Of a stretch of DNA of 64,000 bases, positions 59,452 through 64,000 are shown piece by piece. The notes under the pieces were generated by a model. It was not told the DNA's origin and did not search any database. It saw only the letters and a list, made by a program, of their open reading frames with translations. Within the stretch, counting starts at the first letter, position 1; each line of letters opens with the position of its first letter. The position numbers were made by a program, and so were the translations under genes. This DNA is from Asterias rubens (lineage: Eukaryota > Echinodermata > Asteroidea > Forcipulatida > Asteriidae). The stretch is taken from the NCBI RefSeq assembly GCF_902459465.1, contig NC_047063.1, forward strand, positions 16,553,343 through 16,617,342, given 5' to 3'.

Positions 59452-59632
59452 AATAGACCTTGATCACGGTGTGGTCATCTGGATTTTACTCCATTCCAAC
59501 TCATTGTAACCAAACTGAGGCTGGAAGAAGTAATAGTCTGGTGCCATGCGCAATGAATGTTAGCACTCATTAGTACTGTTATTGGAAACGGGGAACATGA
59601 CCAAGATGGTGACAGCGTGATAACGGTCTATT
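59452..59632. mobile_element. MITE family I, copy 2
   Basis: AATAGACCTTGATCACGGTG at the left and GACAGCGTGATAACGGTCTA at the right are inverted ends. Longer and better preserved than the copy at 4355. Confidence 0.82.
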
Positions 59633-59739
59633 GTAGATTGCTGAAGCTTTTTTTGAATTTATGTGGTTTGACGTTGCTGTCATTGCCTCCTTATCACACT
59701 AATAATGTAATAAGATTGCATAATATGTAAATATAGCGG

Positions 59740-60000
59740 CCTGCGCACGCATAATCTAAATTCGCGTTTGGAGTTTATCACCCAGTGAGCGTTTTATTCA
59801 TTTTCATTTTGGCATCAATGAGATGCAAAATTTGTAATCGGTTTTTAATTATTCTCTCGAGACCCAGATGGCCTATTGATCTCAAACTTCCACAGGTTTT
59901 TGATTTTATGTATAATATGGTGAATTACATAAAGTGCTAACACTGCCAGCAACTGTTTTGCTAGCAAAAACAAAAAAAACAATTCTGTAAAGTTCCTTTA
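59740..60000. repeat. Diverged repeat shared with 31905-32170
   Basis: CGCGTTTGGAGTTTATCACC, CAGTGAGCGTTTTATTCATT and TTTTGGCATCAATGAGATGC, ending near GTTTTGCTAGCAAAAAC; the inverse of the 32-kb copy. Confidence 0.7.
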
Positions 60001-60182
60001 AGGGAGGTTTCGTACTGGAACGGATACGCACACGCATACGGTTAGCTATCTGTAACCTAAGTATGTGTAGCAAGCATGATTATCAGTGTCGTCTGCACGT
60101 AGAGCGGATAGCGAGTAGCGTATGGCGTCATAATGATGACGTATCCGTCGCACGTATCCGCTCGTATGCGAAACCTCCCTAT
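59998..60182. mobile_element. TIR element (family M)
   Basis: TAAGGGAGGTTTCGTACTGG and ATGCGAAACCTCCCTA are inverted ends; GGATACG/CGTATCC words recur in both arms. About 185 bp. Confidence 0.85.
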
Positions 60183-63100
60183 TATCAAGAAATGTGCACG
60201 AACGCGGTAAATTCAGCTATATCCACGGTTACTGAAAATTCGCTTTCAAGTTATAAATTTATTAACATTAAGTAATACTTTTCATATAGGCCTACTCATT
60301 TGAAAACTATATCGTGATCATTTGGGTTTTCACTTTAGCCACCCAAATGGATAAACAATCATTTTTTTACACAATCGGTTAGTTTGTTTTCAAATTTTGA
60401 GATTGTTGTAATTTTTGACAGATTCCGACTTTTTTTAAATTCTTGTGGATTCAGTGATTATGATTTGTCGTAGTTTTAATTTTGGGGTTTTATTTTAGTG
60501 CGAAACGCTCAGAGGCCTTTGGGCATTGGGCATTGGGCATATTTAAGTGGTTTGTTACATGCACAAAAGCTTGAATGTCTGCGTCCCATCATAAAATTAA
60601 TGTAGCCCGCATCCTAAATGTAGCTCAAGACCACAGTTTGCCAGAGCAAAGTAGCCCAAACCTTACAAGGCTGTATCCGAGACTTAAAATGTATTTCTAA
60701 ACAGACATAATAACCGGCTCCAAAATGTCGCCCGTGACCTAAAAGTAGCCCGATAACTTAATAACGACCTGCCTAAAATTCATTTAACACAAGGCCTAAA
60801 AGCAGACGACACTAAATATTGCACCAAAATGCTCCGACCATGTAGCACAAAGATATTTAGATACATGTGTATATTGCCTTTAAATATTCCTTATCTTTGC
60901 CTTCTTATTGTGATAAAAATTAAGATTTTCGGATTGTACATTATTTCACTAAAAGTAGAGAATAGTAAGTTTAGTTTTACCCTATACATTGACGTATGAT
61001 TGGCACTGCGTCAGTGCCCCCATCCCCACCCCGACCTGTGGGGAAACTACAATACTTGTCTTAACCAATAGACCCTCGTTCGAACTTCCCCGTCAATGAG
61101 AGAGTGTTCGAATCCAGTCCATATCAACGGGTATCATCAACAATTTGATGGATAATTTAATAATCACTGCAACGGGAATAACAAATACAGTTTGGGGTAA
61201 AATAAACAACATCTGTGATTAATATTGTTGACCTTTGTAGGTCTTTTTTCTTGTTAAAATTAATTAAAGTTATTATGAACGACAATCCTGATGGCTTTGA
61301 GGTTGCCTTTGCTGTCAATTGTTGTTTCATCCTTAGTTAATTTCAGTCTGTACTTTACTGTGTATGCTGACCTTAGGGTTGTCTAATTACTTGGCCTTAA
61401 ATATTTACAAGCCCCGTTATACAGCCTTGTCGCCCATCACTATGATTTTATAGAAGACAAAAGTGAATGGATATTACGTGCAAAATTTTTAAAAAGGAAA
61501 CAAAACTTAAAACCACCACCCTATGCCCACTTTATCTTAGTTGGTCCATCCCTGTTTTTCACCTCTTTGGACCCTTGTTCGAATCCCACCTCTGACCTCG
61601 GAACGAAGCTATGCATCTTGCGGACTGGGGTTTAACCCCCCCCCCCCCCATTACTTCCAAGACAAAAATAAACAATAGTGTTGGGCTGAGTTTGTACAGA
61701 ATGTAATTATTACTGTACGCCTATTTATAATTTAGATTACAAAGCGAATATGACAATCTACACTGAACCAATGTGAATGTACCATACAGTAACCATTACA
61801 GAATGTACTAAATTTAGTTACTAAGTAATGGCTCTCTTCTTTCCGCTTCATTTACTCAAGTTACTCAGCAGTAAATGATTAAATAATTTATCATCTATCC
61901 TGACGTCCACTTTATCGTTCATTTCATGGTCACTGGTGATCACGGAAGATGGCCATACACCATGCTCTAAATTAGTTTTGTTTTTGGTAACGTAGGTTAC
62001 TTAGTCTTATCATTTCAACGCGGACGTTTGGGCAGCAACATCATCTACAGAATCGGTGAGTTCATAATTTCTGTAATAATTTCACAAGCACTTTCAAAAG
62101 AGAGAAATCGTCAACAACAATAATGCATCCATAACCGTTGACTGTTTCCATCTTATTAAACTGGTTATGTGACGTCACTTTTTTATGAAAGGGTATTTTT
62201 ACGAATCTACACTCAACTGTATTAGATGAGTTGAAGAGTTGATGGGGAATGCGAGATTGCGACTGACTCTGCATGCAGTATTATGAGAGCTTTGCTGATG
62301 CCTTGGTTCTTCTCTGTTGTTTTCTTGTTTAGATCGGTCACCCAAATGAACGAGGATATAGTAGTTGAGCATTGACAATAATTTAAACTGTAATCTTACT
62401 AATCGAGGATTAATGTTGAAAAATCGAATTCATTGAAACTATAAGATAAACAATGGCTTGGGGAAAATAGTTTAAGTCGGAGAACAGACTGTGAGGTTTA
62501 TAATCGTTACTATTGTGTATTCGTCTATACGATTTGGGAAGTTAAGTCAGAGAATAGACCCTAAAGTGTAGATTCGTGACACTTTGTATAGGCCTACTCA
62601 CCTTCGGCTCTCACATTCTATCCACGAATCTACACTTTATCGTCTAGTCAGTCTCTATGTATTGCAAACGTCACATTAATACAAAACCGTATGTTTTGTT
62701 CCATGTTGCTTGCTTAAATACTGACCACCAACTTAGACGAAATTTTCCAATTGAATATGAATTTTTGTTGCTTGTTCCTTTAAACGAATAAAAACAAAAT
62801 TCTGAAAAAACAGTACAGCTTTCACATCTAGTGAACCAATGAACGTGGGTTGATAAAGTCAGCGCCAAAACTAGGGTATAGAGCGCGCCATTTGTTCAGC
62901 GTAACTTTCCGTTTGCGCTTAATATTTATGTTTCGGAGTGCAAACACAAACACATTGCCAAGCGCTTTAAATGCAAAGCATTTTTTTTAACTGTTCAGCT
63001 GTTTTAATCCGATATATAAGTGTAGATGTTTACAATTATACTCATGAAAGCATCATTTCATTTTATTTACCAAAAAAGTAACGTTCGTTTCGCAGAAATC

Positions 63101-64000
63101 TTTCGCCACGATAGTGATTGCTATTGCAAATTTGCTAACACTAACCAAAATGATATAATAACTGCAAACTGTACATATTGGTCTGAAGTTCCCACCCCGT
63201 TTCTCAGCCTTCCAGAAAGACTCTGCCAGTGTATAAAAACGTCGGTCCATTAACTATTTTGGGCCTCAATAATTTATTTGACTTTTAAAAGGATAACGAT
63301 ATACATTATAAATTTGCATAATTTATTCTTCAACTTGAATAATTCCTAAATGCATCAGTGAACAGAGTCAGTCCATTAGCAGGCTAGTATAAATTGCACA
63401 CAATAGACTTTTTTTCCTTTTTAAAGATGAATATTTGATGATTACCTTGGCCATTTTGTTAGAGTTCATTTAACTGAAGAAAAAAAACCATATACAGTTT
63501 GAAACCTACGATTTGAAACCTACGAGTTTAATATTTTATTTTGCATAAAACAAAAATGATATATACTAGAAGCAAAGCTTGTGAAATGAACCTCTAAGCT
63601 TTCATTTTGTGTTGGTTACTGGAACTGGGAAGTATCTTTTAAATAACCCCGCCCTCCCAGACGTTTTTGTTCTATTCATTTTTAGTAACATTTAAATTAG
63701 GTTTTATTTAAGACATATGCATTAAAATTCAAGCATAAAATTATAGACCCATTTAGAGGGTTTCTTTAAACTTTTGTATCTAACTCCATTGTCGTGCATG
63801 TATGATTTTTTTTTCTCTTTCAGATTCGTTTGAGCCACTCTATTTTATTAATAGGTATTCAAGACCCTTCTTAAGTTAATTTTTTTTTTATACCTATATG
63901 TATTGTCATTATTGGTGGAATCGAAATTAAGACTCATTAAGACTCACAGCACACATGTATTATTTTTTTGTTGGGAAAAGAGATTGAAGTTTCATCCGTC
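60183..64000. other. Right-hand interval without a recognisable gene
   Basis: AT-rich sequence. Seen: GGGCATTGGGCATTGGGCAT at 60522, a C run at 61637, a palindromic AAAGTGTAGATTCGTG / CACGAATCTACACTTT pair at 62562-62640, and several homopolymers. No frame in it resembles a protein. Confidence 0.6.

Overview
The window is animal nuclear DNA: AT-rich, with intron-split genes that have GT/AG boundaries, long introns and dense small inverted-repeat transposons. The gene set (Rab GDI, a sulfonylurea-receptor-like ABCC transporter, a secreted fibrinogen-domain protein), the many TTAA-flanked MITEs and a Ngaro-type tyrosine-recombinase retrotransposon suggest a marine invertebrate deuterostome. An echinoderm, perhaps a sea star, is my best guess. 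This is inferred from gene and repeat character, not from a marker gene.

Layout. Positions 1-305 hold a 56-bp tandem repeat. Positions 434-8692 (minus strand) hold a Rab GDP dissociation inhibitor in eight visible coding exons of 405 residues; its last about 40 residues lie off the left edge. Positions 8.7-12.8 kb are the head-to-head interval between GDI and the next gene, with a candidate promoter and noncoding first exon near 11.21-11.26 kb. Positions 12824-38504 (plus strand) hold a 25-exon ABCC8/ABCC9-like gene. TMD0, TMD1, the start of NBD1, the last part of TMD2 and a complete NBD2 are readable. Roughly 400 residues (rest of NBD1 and start of TMD2) are absent from a 1.7-kb interval at 27227-28956. 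Introns of both genes are full of MITEs, some nested.

Positions 42.4-46.6 kb carry a MITE followed by a nearly perfect 1.92-kb tandem duplication. The duplication ends just upstream of the signal-peptide exon (46676-46727) of a secreted fibrinogen-related protein, whose other exons are at 54491-58581. Intron 1 of that gene contains a 6.7-kb Ngaro-type retrotransposon in antisense orientation (46787-53504), with A1-B1-A2-B2 split direct repeats, gag, RT/RNase H, a tyrosine recombinase broken by a stop codon, and an SGNH hydrolase. From 58.6 kb to the end I see only MITEs and AT-rich sequence.

The three host genes are not an operon and have no evident shared pathway: GDI recycles Rab GTPases, the ABCC protein is a membrane transporter or channel regulator, and the fibrinogen-domain protein is secreted. 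The most notable items are the missing NBD1/TMD2 block, a decayed tandem copy of an NBD2 exon, the young Ngaro element with its hydrolase, the duplication upstream of the lectin-like gene, and the number of distinct MITE families.
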